A program made the translations under genes and the position numbers. From assembly GCA_947497185.1 (NCBI GenBank), contig CANMFL010000005.1, positions 368,743 to 432,742 on the forward strand: a DNA stretch of 64,000 nt, read 5' to 3'. The notes under the pieces are model-generated. The model was given only the letters and a program-made list of their open reading frames with translations, was not told the origin of the DNA and made no database searches. The stretch comes from an uncultured Paracoccaceae bacterium (GTDB lineage Bacteria; Pseudomonadota; Alphaproteobacteria; Rhodobacterales; Rhodobacteraceae). This document shows positions 47,153 to 57,062 of the stretch, piece by piece (the stretch's first letter is position 1; every line of letters starts with the position of its first letter).

Positions 47153-48424
47153 ATGGCGAATTCGTCCAATAGCGACAGCAAAAACACCCTCTATTGTAGC
47201 TTCTGTGGCAAGAGCCAACACGAAGTACGCAAACTGATCGCGGGTCCAACCGTTTTCATTTGTGATGAATGTGTTGAACTTTGCATGGACATTATCCGTG
47301 AGGAAACCAAATCGGCTGGTCTGAAAGCTGGCGAAGGTGTGCCAACACCGACCGAGATTTGCGGCGTTCTAGATGACTATGTCATCGGCCAGATGCATGC
47401 GAAACGCGTGTTGTCGGTGGCGGTGCATAACCACTACAAACGTCTGAACCACGCGGATAAATCCGATATTGAATTGGCGAAATCCAACATCATGCTGATC
47501 GGGCCAACCGGTTGCGGTAAAACACTGCTCGCGCAGACACTTGCCCGCATTCTGGACGTGCCGTTCACCATGGCTGACGCGACGACATTGACCGAGGCTG
47601 GTTACGTCGGCGAGGACGTTGAAAACATCATCCTGAAACTGCTTCAGGCGTCCGAATATAACGTCGAACGTGCGCAGCGCGGTATCGTTTATATCGACGA
47701 GGTAGATAAAATTACACGTAAATCGGACAACCCGTCCATCACTCGCGACGTATCGGGTGAGGGCGTGCAGCAGGCGCTTCTGAAAATCATGGAAGGCACA
47801 GTCGCCTCCGTGCCGCCGCAAGGTGGGCGCAAGCATCCACAGCAGGAATTCCTGCAAGTGGACACCACGAACATTCTGTTCATCTGTGGCGGTGCCTTTG
47901 CGGGTCTCGACAAGATTATTTCGCAACGTGGTAAAGGCTCATCGATGGGCTTTGGCGCGGAAGTGAAAGACGTTGATGAACGCGGTGTGGGTGAGGTGTT
48001 TATCGATCTCGAGCCAGAAGATCTGCTGAAATTCGGTCTGATCCCTGAATTTGTGGGTCGTTTGCCTGTGATCGCAACGCTGACCGATCTGGACGAAGAC
48101 GCGCTGATCATCATCCTGACCAAGCCAAAAAACGCGCTGGTCAAACAGTACCAACGTCTGTTTGAGCTTGAAAACACCAAGCTGACGTTCACCGACGACG
48201 CGCTGACCGCAATTGCGAAACGTGCGATCGAACGTAAAACCGGTGCGCGTGGTCTGCGGTCCATCATGGAAGACATCTTGCTCGACACGATGTTCGACCT
48301 GCCAGGCATGGACACAGTGACCGAAGTGGTCGTGAACGAAGAGGCCGTTGGCCCCGACGCCTCACCACTGATGATCCACGACGACGCAAAATCATCGAAA
48401 AAAGAATCCGCAACCGCGAGCTAA
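47153..48424 (+). CDS. clpX: Clp protease ATP-binding subunit ClpX
   Basis: AAA+ unfoldase that feeds ClpP. The 423 residues start with the zinc finger [17 protein letters not shown] ... CDECVELC, followed by Walker A GPTGCGKT, Walker [11 protein letters not shown] and the sensor regions, with [15 protein letters not shown] and the C-terminal [18 protein letters not shown] 47153 has AAGGGGAAGATC upstream; the longer frame from 47054 has no ribosome site and overlaps the stem-loop. ridA follows after three bases. Confidence 0.97.
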   Translation: MANSSNSDSKNTLYCSFCGKSQHEVRKLIAGPTVFICDECVELCMDIIREETKSAGLKAGEGVPTPTEICGVLDDYVIGQMHAKRVLSVAVHNHYKRLNHADKSDIELAKSNIMLIGPTGCGKTLLAQTLARILDVPFTMADATTLTEAGYVGEDVENIILKLLQASEYNVERAQRGIVYIDEVDKITRKSDNPSITRDVSGEGVQQALLKIMEGTVASVPPQGGRKHPQQEFLQVDTTNILFICGGAFAGLDKIISQRGKGSSMGFGAEVKDVDERGVGEVFIDLEPEDLLKFGLIPEFVGRLPVIATLTDLDEDALIIILTKPKNALVKQYQRLFELENTKLTFTDDALTAIAKRAIERKTGARGLRSIMEDILLDTMFDLPGMDTVTEVVVNEEAVGPDASPLMIHDDAKSSKKESATAS

Positions 48425-48427
48425 TCG

Positions 48428-48799
48428 ATGAAACGCATAGCTTCAGGCGGCATATTCGAAGATAAAATCGGATATTGCCGCGCTGTTGTTGCGGGTGGTT
48501 TTGTCCATGTGTCCGGCTGCACGTATCCGGGCGCGGATGTCCCGACAGATGTCGTGGCACAATGTGCTGGGGCGCTGGACGTTATAGCACAAGCGCTTGA
48601 AAATGCGGGCGTTTCCTTCGCTGGTGTAATCCGTGTGACTTACATGCTGCCTGATCCCGAAGACTTTGCATCATGCTGGCCGTTGCTACGCGAAACCTTT
48701 GGTGAAAACCCACCGGCGGCCACAATGATCAGCTGCGGCCTGATCGACCCGAAATACAAAATCGAAATTGAAGTCATGGCATTGGCCCCCGCCGCATAG
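48428..48799 (+). CDS. RidA/YjgF family protein
   Basis: A 123-residue member of the RidA/YjgF/YER057c family, some of which hydrolyse reactive enamine/imine intermediates. Family marks are VVAGGFVHVSGCTYPGADVP, AQALENAGVSFAGVIRVTYML and NPPAATMISCGLIDPKYKIEIEV. The Arg that binds the substrate carboxylate in RidA proper is not at its usual position near the end (PKYKIEIEV), so imine hydrolysis is uncertain. It follows clpX by three bases, suggesting co-transcription. Confidence 0.87.
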   Translation: MKRIASGGIFEDKIGYCRAVVAGGFVHVSGCTYPGADVPTDVVAQCAGALDVIAQALENAGVSFAGVIRVTYMLPDPEDFASCWPLLRETFGENPPAATMISCGLIDPKYKIEIEVMALAPAA

Positions 48800-48924
48800 T
48801 CGTTGCCCGTTCTAGAAAGCGTGTGACAAAGATTTTTCGGCTCACACCTGCCAGACCACATTGGACGGACTAGACGTTGCGCCGCATTTGGGGCATGACA
48901 AGACTGACGAATTGGAGACGCGCA

Positions 48925-49308
48925 ATGGGCATCGGCTACACAATCAAACGGATTTTCACGTGGTGGGACGGACAGTCCTTCGGCACGCAGTTTTGGACGT
49001 GGCGGAACGGCAAAAAAGTTGGCGAAGACGGCCAAGGTAACATCTTTTACCGCAACGCAGACGACAGCCGTCGCTGGGTCATCTTCAACGGTGCCATCGA
49101 AGCATCGCGCATCGACCCTGACTGGCACGGCTGGCTGCACCGGACATGGGACGAGCCGCCAACCGACAAACCATTGATCCACAAACCGTGGGAACAGCCG
49201 CATCAGGTCAACCTGACAGGCACCGTTGACGCCTACGCCCCCGCAGGTTCATTGCGTACAGCAACGCCAAAATCCCGCAGCGATTACGAGGCATGGAGCC
49301 CCGAATAA
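48925..49308 (+). CDS. NADH:ubiquinone oxidoreductase accessory subunit, NDUFA12/B17.2-like
   Basis: A 127-residue homologue of the mitochondrial complex I accessory subunit NDUFA12, present in alphaproteobacterial complex I. Conserved blocks are IKRIFTWWDGQSFGTQFWTW, GNIFYRNADDSRRWVIFNG, SRIDPDWHGWLHRTWDEPP and the terminal AYAPAGSLRTATPKSRSDYEAW. ATG 48925 follows TTGGAGACGCGCA. The nuo operon is not in this window, so this accessory gene is unlinked. It is followed 24 bases later by mlaD. Confidence 0.92.
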   Translation: MGIGYTIKRIFTWWDGQSFGTQFWTWRNGKKVGEDGQGNIFYRNADDSRRWVIFNGAIEASRIDPDWHGWLHRTWDEPPTDKPLIHKPWEQPHQVNLTGTVDAYAPAGSLRTATPKSRSDYEAWSPE

Positions 49309-49332
49309 TCGGGCGCACCAGTGGAATTCATC

Positions 49333-49785
49333 ATGCGCGAGAACCGCACAGAAACGCTAGTCGGTGCCGTGGTTTTAGCGGCAGCCCTTGGTTTTGGCAT
49401 CTATGCGGCACAGTCAGCGGGCTTTGGATCAAATGCGCAAGGCTATGATTTAACTGCCAGTTTCCGCTCTGTCGAAGGCATTACATCCGGTACGGACATC
49501 CGGTTGGCTGGCGTGAAAATTGGCCAAATCAGCGATTTGACTTTGAACCCTGACACCTTTCGGGCCGACGTGACCTTGTCCTTTGCTGGCGGCGTCGCAA
49601 TCCCCAATGACAGCGCCGTCGCGATTGCCTCCGAAGGTGTGCTTGGCGGTAGTTTCGTCGAAATTGTTCCGGGCGGGTCGCTGGACAATTTCGCACCGGG
49701 CGAAGAAATCGAAGACACCCAAGGCGCGATCAGCCTCATTTCGCTATTGTTGAAATTCGTCACCGGAGACAGTGATTCACAATGA
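49333..49785 (+). CDS. mlaD: MlaD-type lipid transport substrate-binding protein
   Basis: 150-residue MCE-domain protein anchored in the inner membrane by its N-terminal helix (ETLVGAVVLAAALGFGIYA). The MCE domain has FRSVEGITSGTDIRLAGVKIGQI and VAIASEGVLGGSFVEIVPGG, typical of the hexameric MlaD of retrograde phospholipid transport. The MlaE and MlaF genes are not adjacent. A GTG at 49321 is an alternative start. The stop overlaps the next gene as ATGA. Confidence 0.88.
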   Translation: MRENRTETLVGAVVLAAALGFGIYAAQSAGFGSNAQGYDLTASFRSVEGITSGTDIRLAGVKIGQISDLTLNPDTFRADVTLSFAGGVAIPNDSAVAIASEGVLGGSFVEIVPGGSLDNFAPGEEIEDTQGAISLISLLLKFVTGDSDSQ

Positions 49786-50141
49786 AACACCTCTTTTTTG
49801 TCGCAGCACTCGCGCTATTCCCCTGCGTCGCAGGCGCCCAACAAGCGCAAACAGCCCAAGGCGGCGAACTGCGCGTACTGGACAAACTGAACGGGACCGT
49901 CACTGACGTGTCCCTGTCAACCGGCGAATCTACACAGATCGGACACCTTAGCGTCACGCTCACCGAATGCCGCTACCCGCGCGACAACCCGTCAGGCGAC
50001 GCTTATGCAAACCTGCTCGTGACCTATCGCGACCAAGTCGAACCCGCTTTTGAAGGTTGGCTCATAGCGTCTGCACCCGCGCTCAACGCGATGGAACATC
50101 CGCGCTACGACGTCTGGGTGTTGCGCTGTATCAGGTCCTGA
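49782..50141 (+). CDS. DUF2155 domain secreted protein
   Basis: 119 residues with an N-terminal signal peptide (HLFFVAALALFPCVAGAQQ). The mature part contains AELRVLDKLNGTVTDVSLSTG-like and LSVTLTECRYP segments, then RYDVWVLRCIRS at the end, which match DUF2155; function unknown. The two Cys may form a disulfide in the periplasm. It starts within the mlaD stop codon and its 3' end overlaps the convergent aat gene by 37 bases. Confidence 0.87.
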   Translation: MKHLFFVAALALFPCVAGAQQAQTAQGGELRVLDKLNGTVTDVSLSTGESTQIGHLSVTLTECRYPRDNPSGDAYANLLVTYRDQVEPAFEGWLIASAPALNAMEHPRYDVWVLRCIRS

Positions 50142-50752
50142 GGGGCGGGAATGGCGGCGTCCGCAGGGAATGTCGCGTTAACCTTTAACGCATCGCGCAA
50201 TAGGGCGTGATAGGCTGCACGCTTGATCTCTATCCCGCCGAGCGATGCCAAGTGATCCGTGATGAACTGCGTATCAAACAGGGTAAATCCACCCAACCGC
50301 AACCGATCCGTGAGATACGCCAACGCAACTTTTGACGCATCGGTCGCCGTGCTGAACATGCTTTCACCGAAAAACGCGCCGCCAATCGTCACGCCATACA
50401 CGCCACCAACGAGCGTTTGATCGCGCCAAACCTCGCAACACGCGGCGTCGCCTTGGTCAAACAGGCCCGCATAAAGATCAAAGATAGTGTCGTTGATCCA
50501 CGTCTCTTCGCGATCAGCGCAACCGCGCACCACGTCCTGAAAACATGTATTAAAGCTGATCCGGTATTCAGCTTTCATCAGCCGTTTCCGCAAGGAGCGC
50601 GAGATGTGAAACCCATCCAACGGAAGTACGCCGCGAAACTTGGGATCGACCCAGAACACATCATCGCTGTCGCGGGTTTCCGACATAGGAAAAACGCCAG
50701 CCCGATAGCCTTGCAGCAACAGGTCTGGCGTTAATTCGATTTCATCAGTCAT
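50105..50752 (-). CDS. aat: Leucyl/phenylalanyl-tRNA--protein transferase
   Basis: Adds Leu or Phe to proteins with N-terminal Lys or Arg, creating an N-degron read by ClpS/ClpAP. The 215 residues include LLLQGYRAGVFPMSETRDSD, FWVDPKFRGVLPLDGFHISR, TWINDTIFDLYAGLF and GGVYGVTIGGAFFGESMFS, the normal Aat sequence blocks. It is ten bases downstream of accC and shares its direction. Confidence 0.95.
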   Translation of the reverse strand: MTDEIELTPDLLLQGYRAGVFPMSETRDSDDVFWVDPKFRGVLPLDGFHISRSLRKRLMKAEYRISFNTCFQDVVRGCADREETWINDTIFDLYAGLFDQGDAACCEVWRDQTLVGGVYGVTIGGAFFGESMFSTATDASKVALAYLTDRLRLGGFTLFDTQFITDHLASLGGIEIKRAAYHALLRDALKVNATFPADAAIPAPQDLIQRNTQTS

Positions 50753-50761
50753 TATAATGAC

Positions 50762-52108
50762 TTAGGAAAGGTTTTCTTCGAGCCACTGTTCCAGCCAATG
50801 GATCGTATAATTGCCGTCTAGCACGTCTTTCTCGGCCAACAGCGCATGGAATAACGGGATCGTCGTATCCACACCATCGACAATCAGTTCACCCAACGCA
50901 CGGGCCAAACGGGCCAGCGCTTCTGGTCGGTCACGACCATGGACAATCAATTTCCCGATCAAGCTGTCGTAATATGGCGGAATTTTATAACCGTCATACA
51001 GCGCGGAATCCATCCGAACACCAAGCCCACCGGGCGCGTGATATTGCGTAATCGTACCCGGGCAGGGTGAGAAATTCGGCAGCTTTTCAGCGTTGATCCG
51101 CACTTCAATCGAATGCCCGTTGATCAGCAATTCGTCTTGCGTAAACGACATCGGCAGGCCGGACGCGACGCGCAACTGTTCGCGCACCAGATCGACGCCA
51201 AAGATGCTCTCGGTGACGGGGTGTTCAACCTGCAAACGCGTGTTCATTTCGATGAAGTAGAACTCGTCGTTTTCGAACAGAAATTCGATCGTACCCGCGC
51301 CAATATAGTTAATTTTTGCGACGGCATCTGCGCAAACTTTACCGATGCGGGCGCGCAATTCTGGCGTAATGCAGGGCCCGGGGGCTTCTTCGAAAACCTT
51401 TTGGTGGCGCCGTTGCAACGAACAATCACGTTCGCCCAAATGAACAGCGTTGCCTTTGCCGTCACCGAAAACTTGGATTTCGATGTGGCGTGGCGTCGTC
51501 AGGTATTTCTCGATGTAGACTTCGTCGTTGCCAAAGGCGGCTTTGCCTTCGGCGCGGGCAGAATGAAACGCTTGTTCCATGTCGGCAGCCGTTTTTGCGA
51601 CTTTCATGCCGCGACCACCGCCGCCTGCCGTCGCTTTGATGATGACCGGATAGCCGATTTCAGCGCCGATTCGTTGCGCGTCTTCCAAAGTTGGAACACC
51701 GCCGTCAGAGCCGGGCACGCAAGGCACGCCGAGCGCTTTCATCGTGTCTTTGGCTGTGATCTTGTCGCCCATAACGCGGATATGTTCGGCTGTCGGGCCG
51801 ATAAACGCGATATCGTGGTCCTGCAACGCTTGCACGAATGCGGCGTTCTCGGACAAGAAGCCATAGCCTGGGTGAATCGCTTGTGCGCCCGTGATTTCAC
51901 ATGCGGAAATCAGCGCCGGAAACGACAAATACGATTGGGCACTGGATGGAGGCCCGATGCAAATCGCCTCGTCGGCCATGCGCACATGCATCGCGTCGGA
52001 ATCGGCGGTTGAATGCACGGCGACCGATTTCACGCCCATTTCGCGACAGGCGCGAACCACCCGCAAGGCGATTTCGCCGCGGTTAGCAATGAGGATTTTA
52101 TCGAACAT
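50762..52108 (-). CDS. accC: Biotin carboxylase subunit of acetyl-CoA carboxylase
   Basis: ATP-dependent carboxylation of the biotin on AccB, first half of acetyl-CoA carboxylation for fatty acid synthesis. The 448 residues begin [20 protein letters not shown], contain the ATP-grasp loop [13 protein letters not shown], the [25 protein letters not shown] active-site block and a C-terminal lid. It follows accB by ten bases in the usual accBC order. Confidence 0.97.
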   Translation of the reverse strand: MFDKILIANRGEIALRVVRACREMGVKSVAVHSTADSDAMHVRMADEAICIGPPSSAQSYLSFPALISACEITGAQAIHPGYGFLSENAAFVQALQDHDIAFIGPTAEHIRVMGDKITAKDTMKALGVPCVPGSDGGVPTLEDAQRIGAEIGYPVIIKATAGGGGRGMKVAKTAADMEQAFHSARAEGKAAFGNDEVYIEKYLTTPRHIEIQVFGDGKGNAVHLGERDCSLQRRHQKVFEEAPGPCITPELRARIGKVCADAVAKINYIGAGTIEFLFENDEFYFIEMNTRLQVEHPVTESIFGVDLVREQLRVASGLPMSFTQDELLINGHSIEVRINAEKLPNFSPCPGTITQYHAPGGLGVRMDSALYDGYKIPPYYDSLIGKLIVHGRDRPEALARLARALGELIVDGVDTTIPLFHALLAEKDVLDGNYTIHWLEQWLEENLS

Positions 52109-52118
52109 TATCCGCCCC

Positions 52119-52622
52119 TTATTCGATAATCACAAGCGGCGCACCGAACTCAACGGGGGCGCCATCTTCGACGAGGATCCGTTTGATCGTGCCAGACCGA
52201 GGGGCAGGGATGTGGTTCATCGTTTTCATCGCTTCGATGATCAACAATGTTTCGCCTTCGGAAATTTGTTTTCCGACGGTCGCGAATGCTGCTGCACCTG
52301 GTTCCGCGGCCATATAGACCGTGCCGACCATCGGCGACGTCACCGCGCCCGGGTGGCTTGCCGGATCGTCGCCGCTGGTTGCGGCGGGCGCTGCTGATGC
52401 TGCGGGGGCCGCTGAAACAGGTGCCGCTGCGACAGGTGCTGGCGCTGCCGAAACAACCTGTTGCGGTGCTGGTTGCGCGTAGCGTCCAACCCGTACATCA
52501 AGACTATCGTTTTCCGCGTAGTCGCGTTTTACCCGCAGTTCGGTCAGGTCGTTTGCGCGTAGCAATTCAGCTAACGCCTGAATAAAGCTGACGTCGCTAT
52601 CGTGAGAGGTTGTTTTGCTCAT
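52119..52622 (-). CDS. accB: Biotin carboxyl carrier protein
   Basis: Carries biotin between AccC and the carboxyltransferase. The 167-residue protein has a short N-terminal domain, a long Ala/Pro linker (about 50-85) and the biotinyl domain with [12 protein letters not shown], where Lys133 is the biotinylation site. [19 protein letters not shown] is the thumb region. It is the first gene of accB-accC-aat. Confidence 0.96.
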   Translation of the reverse strand: MSKTTSHDSDVSFIQALAELLRANDLTELRVKRDYAENDSLDVRVGRYAQPAPQQVVSAAPAPVAAAPVSAAPAASAAPAATSGDDPASHPGAVTSPMVGTVYMAAEPGAAAFATVGKQISEGETLLIIEAMKTMNHIPAPRSGTIKRILVEDGAPVEFGAPLVIIE

Positions 52623-52759
52623 GTCGTCCTCGGCCCGTTGCCCACTGGTTTCGTTGCCTTGCGTCTATGGCAAGGCTGATCGGACCGCTTATAGGGTAAC
52701 GGCGGCGCAGTGAAAAGCCAGAGCATCATGGAAAGTGACGAAGCGTCGGAATTGACAGT

Positions 52760-53032
52760 CTAAAACTTACGTGTCGTCGCCTCATCCTCTTCACGATAAG
52801 GTAACATAATCACGCCATACGGTTTCAACGTCTGTTCAATTGTTGGTGTGGGTTTTTCTGGTAAATCTACGCTTAACAGCTGCGACCGATCGACCTGCGC
52901 AGTGCGCGGAATGGTCTCAGTCGTCATTGCGATCTGCGTGGCGGGGGCGGCCGCGACAGTCGCTATTGCGGTGCTCATCACCGCTTCACTTTGATATTGC
53001 GGTACGGGGCGTTGCGCTAAGGAAACTTCCAT
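52760..53032 (-). CDS. Small hypothetical protein upstream of accB
   Basis: 90 residues from the ATG at 53032, preceded by TTGAGGTCAGAA; a start at 53044 would add four residues. No membrane segment. Notable segments are TAIATVAAAPATQIAMTTETI and PTIEQTLKPYGVIMLPYREED. Not recognised. It is 137 bases from accB and is probably transcribed separately. Confidence 0.5.
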   Translation of the reverse strand: MEVSLAQRPVPQYQSEAVMSTAIATVAAAPATQIAMTTETIPRTAQVDRSQLLSVDLPEKPTPTIEQTLKPYGVIMLPYREEDEATTRKF

Positions 53033-53129
53033 TTCTGACCTCAATGCTAAAATTACATTGGCCTAGTTTCCGACAATTTCCTTAGCAAAGTATGAACAAC
53101 GGCCAGACATAGACAATTGTTCACATATT

Positions 53130-53879
53130 TCAGATCGCGAGGTACTGCGACCGCAACGCTTCGTCCTCCAGAACCTCTTGCGCGGACCCGTCGTAGACCA
53201 CCGTTCCGGTGTCCAGAATCACCGCCCGATCCGCCAGCTTGAGCGCAGCGACCGCGTTTTGCTCAACAATCACAGTGGTAATGCCTTGATCGCGAATGAT
53301 ATTTAACGTCTTAGCAATCTCTTGAACGATAACCGGTGCCAGACCTTCATAAGGTTCGTCCAGCAGAAGAACCTTAATATCGCGTGCAAGGGCGCGTGCA
53401 ATCGCGAGCATTTGCTGTTCGCCACCGGATAGCGTTACGCCCTCTTGTTTCTTGCGCTCCCCCAAGCGCGGGAACAGTTCGTAAATCCGCTCAAGCGACC
53501 ACCCAATCGGCGGTGCGATCTGCGCAAGTTGCAAGTTTTCCTCAACGGTCAGACCCGCAATGATGCGCCGATCCTCGGGCACAAGCGCAATTCCTGCCGC
53601 CGAGGCCTGATGCGCCTTCATCTGGTGCAACGGCTGATGGTCGAGCCAGATTTCCCCGTGCTTTAGCGCCGGATCATCCAGCCGCGCAATCGCGCGCAGC
53701 GTCGACGTTTTACCAGCGCCGTTCCGCCCCAAAAGCGCAAGAATCTCGCCCTCGTGAATGTTAAAACTCACGTTCTGCACGATGTAGCTTTCACCGTAAT
53801 ACGCCTCGATTTCCCACACGCTTAGAAAAGCAGGGTGGGTCGCCGCGTTATTCGCGTTTTTATTAAATGGTTGGTTCAT
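53130..53879 (-). CDS. livF: Branched-chain amino acid/amide-type ABC transporter ATPase LivF
   Basis: One of two ATPases of a liv-type importer. The 249 residues show Walker A LLGRNGAGKTST, the signature LSGGEQQMLAIARAL, Walker B VLLLDEPYEGLAP and the H-loop IVEQN. The N-terminal 25 residues are an unusual Asn/Ala-rich extension. GGGAGATAAG lies before the ATG. It is the last gene of the operon, separated from livG by 64 bases that hold the paired palindromes. Confidence 0.93.
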   Translation of the reverse strand: MNQPFNKNANNAATHPAFLSVWEIEAYYGESYIVQNVSFNIHEGEILALLGRNGAGKTSTLRAIARLDDPALKHGEIWLDHQPLHQMKAHQASAAGIALVPEDRRIIAGLTVEENLQLAQIAPPIGWSLERIYELFPRLGERKKQEGVTLSGGEQQMLAIARALARDIKVLLLDEPYEGLAPVIVQEIAKTLNIIRDQGITTVIVEQNAVAALKLADRAVILDTGTVVYDGSAQEVLEDEALRSQYLAI

Positions 53880-53897
53880 TTCTTATCTCCCCGCCGC

Positions 53898-53938
53898 GAA
53901 TTTTCGCGAAAATTCGGACGATTTTTCTGGAAAAATCG
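53898..53938 (-). repeat. Paired palindromic repeat (locus 2, inverted)
   Basis: GAATTTTCGCGAAAATTC (53898-53915), three bases, then CGATTTTTCTGGAAAAATCG (53919-53938, one central T-G mismatch). Read on the reverse strand it has the same order and spacing as locus 1 at 21534-21574. It lies between livG and livF inside the operon. Confidence 0.85.
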
Positions 53939-53943
53939 CGGTT

Positions 53944-54702
53944 TCAAACTTGGGCCTCGCCTAGATACGCTTCACGCACTTTGGGATGACCTTTGATATT
54001 TTCAGGTGTTTCTTCGACCAGCGGTGTCCCCTGCGCCAGAACGGTGATCCGCTCGGCAAGACTGAACACAACGTGCATGTCGTGTTCGATAATCGCCATG
54101 GTGATGTCGCGCTTTTCCTTGATCTCTTTGAGCAGATCAATCGTGTTGTTGGTGTCCGCACGGGCCATGCCCGCCGTCGGTTCATCTAGCAATAAAAGAC
54201 GCGGTTCCTGCACCAGACACATCGCCATTTCCAGCCGCCGTTTATCACCACGCGACAGCGAAGACGCCACCATATGCCGTTTTTCCAGCATATTCACATC
54301 CATCAAAATCGCCTCAGCGGTCTCGTGAATATCGGTCTCGTGGCGCGTGCTACCAATCGCATGCAGGCGAAACGCGCCGTCACGTTTGGCGAAACACGGG
54401 ATCATCACGTTCTCGAAAACCGTCAAATCCGCAAAGATTTCAGGCGTTTGAAAGACGCGGCTGATGCCCATCTGGTTGATCTCGTAGGGTTGACGCCCCA
54501 GTACCGATTGCCCGTCAAACAACACCGATCCGCTATCAGGGATCAGCTTGCCAACTAGCACATTTAACAGCGTCGATTTACCAGCCCCGTTCGGCCCAAT
54601 GATCGCGTGTACCGTGTTTTCGGCAATGCTCAGGTTCACGTCGCCCAAGGCCTGCAATCCGCCAAAGCGTTTGTTGACGCCTTTTACTTCAAGGATACCC
54701 AT
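53944..54702 (-). CDS. livG: Branched-chain amino acid/amide-type ABC transporter ATPase LivG
   Basis: Second ATPase of the importer, 252 residues. Walker A is IIGPNGAGKSTLL, the signature-like motif is LSRGDKRRLEMAMCLV (Gly-Gly-Gln replaced by Arg-Gly-Asp, as often in this subfamily), and Walker B is LLLLDEPTAGMAR. The C-terminal VVFSLAERITVLAQG is typical of LivG. Its start overlaps the livM stop by one base. Confidence 0.94.
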   Translation of the reverse strand: MGILEVKGVNKRFGGLQALGDVNLSIAENTVHAIIGPNGAGKSTLLNVLVGKLIPDSGSVLFDGQSVLGRQPYEINQMGISRVFQTPEIFADLTVFENVMIPCFAKRDGAFRLHAIGSTRHETDIHETAEAILMDVNMLEKRHMVASSLSRGDKRRLEMAMCLVQEPRLLLLDEPTAGMARADTNNTIDLLKEIKEKRDITMAIIEHDMHVVFSLAERITVLAQGTPLVEETPENIKGHPKVREAYLGEAQV

Positions 54703-55907
54703 TAGACCGTTCCTTTTTCAGCTGAAGTTGCTGCGCTCTCGGGCGATTTTTTGCGGCGGAATTTAGCGCCGATCCGTTGGCCAAGCTCGACCAAACCACC
54801 CGGCAGGAAGATCACAACAGCCATAAACACAAGGCCCAACGTCAGGTGCCAGCCTTTCCCGATAAACGGGTGGATGATCGCGACGAAAAAGTTTTCGAGC
54901 CCATCCGGCATGAAAGCGACCCAACCATGCACAACGTTGTCGTTGATCGTCGAGACGATGTTTTCCATGTATTTGATCACGCCAGCGCCCAAAATCGGGC
55001 CGATCAGCGTGCCAACACCACCCAAAATCGACATGATCACGATCTCACCAGAGGCGGTCCAGAACATCCGTTCTGCGCCGGTCAGTGGGTCCATCGCAGC
55101 TAGCAAACCACCAGCCAGCCCAGCATACATGCCAGAGATGACAAAGGCGGTCAGCATATAGGGTCGCGTCGAAATACCAGTATAATTCAACCGGTTCTGG
55201 TTCGATTTGATCGACCGCAGCACGAGGCCAAACGGTGACCGAAAGATGCGGATCGCCAGATAGAACGACGCGATCATCAAGATACCGGCGAGGTAATACC
55301 CATTCTGGAAAACAAAGCTCCAGCCGCCAACATCCCACGTAAACGAACTGTTCATTTCCAGCCCGAACAGATGCGGCGTCTTTGGCCCATCCCCCAGCAA
55401 AATCTGCGGATCGTCATTATAGACCTGCAAACCGGTCTCACCATTGGTGATCGGGGTGCCGATCACTTTGCCCACAAGGTCCGAATAGGCGATCGAATAC
55501 ATCATCTGCGCAAAGGCCAGCGTCAGGATCGAAAAGTAGATGCCAGACCTGCGCAGCGAGACATAACCAATCACGACTGAAAACAATCCGGCTACGATGA
55601 CAGACAACACAATCGCAGGGACGATGTTGTAGGACAGTAATTTGAACATCCACACGGCTGCAAATGATCCGACACCCAAGAAAGCGGCGTGCCCAAATGA
55701 CAGATATCCGGTCAATCCAAACAAAATGTTAAAACCAATCACCAAAATCCCGAAAATCACAAACCGCTGCAACAAGGCCGGATAGCCTGCGTTAAACTGC
55801 GCAAAGGCGCTACCAGTGGGGAAGGGGTTCAGCAGGATCGGCGCCAGCAGCACCATCAAGCAAACCACAATAAAGAGTGTCGTATCTTTTCCGTTCATAC
55901 CAAGCAT
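54702..55907 (-). CDS. livM: ABC transporter permease LivM
   Basis: Inner-membrane permease of 401 residues with about ten hydrophobic segments. The LivM motif [20 protein letters not shown], the central [23 protein letters not shown]-like loop, and the [18 protein letters not shown] motif are present. The C-terminus ([12 protein letters not shown]) is cytoplasmic and basic. It begins two bases after livH. Length exceeds E. coli-type LivM cores owing to a periplasmic loop near residues 130-180. Confidence 0.92.
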   Translation of the reverse strand: MLGMNGKDTTLFIVVCLMVLLAPILLNPFPTGSAFAQFNAGYPALLQRFVIFGILVIGFNILFGLTGYLSFGHAAFLGVGSFAAVWMFKLLSYNIVPAIVLSVIVAGLFSVVIGYVSLRRSGIYFSILTLAFAQMMYSIAYSDLVGKVIGTPITNGETGLQVYNDDPQILLGDGPKTPHLFGLEMNSSFTWDVGGWSFVFQNGYYLAGILMIASFYLAIRIFRSPFGLVLRSIKSNQNRLNYTGISTRPYMLTAFVISGMYAGLAGGLLAAMDPLTGAERMFWTASGEIVIMSILGGVGTLIGPILGAGVIKYMENIVSTINDNVVHGWVAFMPDGLENFFVAIIHPFIGKGWHLTLGLVFMAVVIFLPGGLVELGQRIGAKFRRKKSPESAATSAEKGTV

Positions 55908-55909
55908 GA

Positions 55910-56941
55910 TTATTCCTCCATCACGCCCTTGCGTCCCATTAAGCCGCGAGGCCGGGTCAGCAAGATGATGATTGCAACAAGATAGATGATGATTTGGTCA
56001 ATGCCGGGCAGGATGGATTTGACTTCGTTCATCGACGCAAACGATTGCAAAATCCCCAACATAAATCCGGCAAGCACCGCACCGGGCAACGACCCCATGC
56101 CGCCAACAACAACGACGACAAACGATAGCACCAAGAAGTCCATACCGATGTTGTAATTCGGGCTAAGGATCGGCGTGTACATCACACCAGCCAGTCCCGC
56201 GACAGCCGCCGCAAGCCCGAACATAAAGGTGAAACGCTTGTCGATATCGATGCCTAACAGGCCCACAGTTTCGCGGTCGGCCATGCCTGCGCGGACAACC
56301 ATGCCGAATGTTGTGAACTGCAAAAACGCAAACACAGCGACGATAATCACCATCGAGAACAGGAAATAAACCAGACGCCAGATCGGATAGATAATCGCGT
56401 TCGGTTCAAACCCGAGCATCACACCAAAGTCCATCGCACCAGCAAAAGCAGCAGGGGCAGGGGTCGGGATCGGGTTCGCGCCAAAGTTAGCTTTCACGAT
56501 CTCGCCAATCACAATCGCCAGCCCGAAAGTCACAAGGATCTGGTCCGCATGTGGGCGATGGTAGAAGTGCTTGATTAGCCCGCGTTCCATCACAAAACCC
56601 ACAAGAATCATGACCGGAATCGCGAATAGAATTGCGATCGGGACGGCCCAATCGATCAGAGACGCGCCCATTTCAGGGCCGAACCACGCATGCACATAAG
56701 GCGTTTCGACCTTTAGCGGATTGCCCAAGAAATCTAATTGGGTCTCGTCAACCATTTCGAAACTAATCGATAATAGACGTGAGACAGTGACAGAGCAGAA
56801 CGCTCCGATGAGAAACAGGGCGCCGTGGGCGAAATTCACCACACCTAGCGTCCCAAAGATCAACGTCAGACCCAAGGCAATCAATGCGTAAGCAGAGCCT
56901 TTGTCTAAACCGTTGAGAATTTGTAGGATAATATCGTCCAT
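55910..56941 (-). CDS. livH: ABC transporter permease LivH
   Basis: 343-residue inner-membrane permease with about eight to nine membrane segments. LivH signatures are [38 protein letters not shown] and the [22 protein letters not shown]-like loop, followed by [16 protein letters not shown] 50-residue insertion after the second segment (about 55-105) carries a hydrophilic stretch. It follows the binding-protein gene after 121 bases that include a stem-loop. Confidence 0.93.
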   Translation of the reverse strand: MDDIILQILNGLDKGSAYALIALGLTLIFGTLGVVNFAHGALFLIGAFCSVTVSRLLSISFEMVDETQLDFLGNPLKVETPYVHAWFGPEMGASLIDWAVPIAILFAIPVMILVGFVMERGLIKHFYHRPHADQILVTFGLAIVIGEIVKANFGANPIPTPAPAAFAGAMDFGVMLGFEPNAIIYPIWRLVYFLFSMVIIVAVFAFLQFTTFGMVVRAGMADRETVGLLGIDIDKRFTFMFGLAAAVAGLAGVMYTPILSPNYNIGMDFLVLSFVVVVVGGMGSLPGAVLAGFMLGILQSFASMNEVKSILPGIDQIIIYLVAIIILLTRPRGLMGRKGVMEE

Positions 56942-57022
56942 CGACCCGCCTTTTTACCAGTCGTTACTGATACGGCGCATCTTATGTGATGGCCGTTTAC
57001 GCCCCGTTCCCCCGAGGTGGGT

Positions 57023-57046
57023 AAGACCGGCACGGATGCCGGTCTT
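57023..57046 (-). other. Stem-loop between binding-protein gene and livH
   Basis: Nine-base-pair stem AAGACCGGC / GCCGGTCTT with a six-base loop, no strong T-run on the reverse strand. The position after a highly expressed solute-binding gene suits partial termination or mRNA protection, giving more binding protein than permease. Confidence 0.6.
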
Positions 57047-57062
57047 GGATGTCATGATTGGC

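Noticed and set aside
51113..52012. 299-residue forward frame opposite accC
   Set aside because: Shadow of accC; composition is unlike real proteins of this genome.
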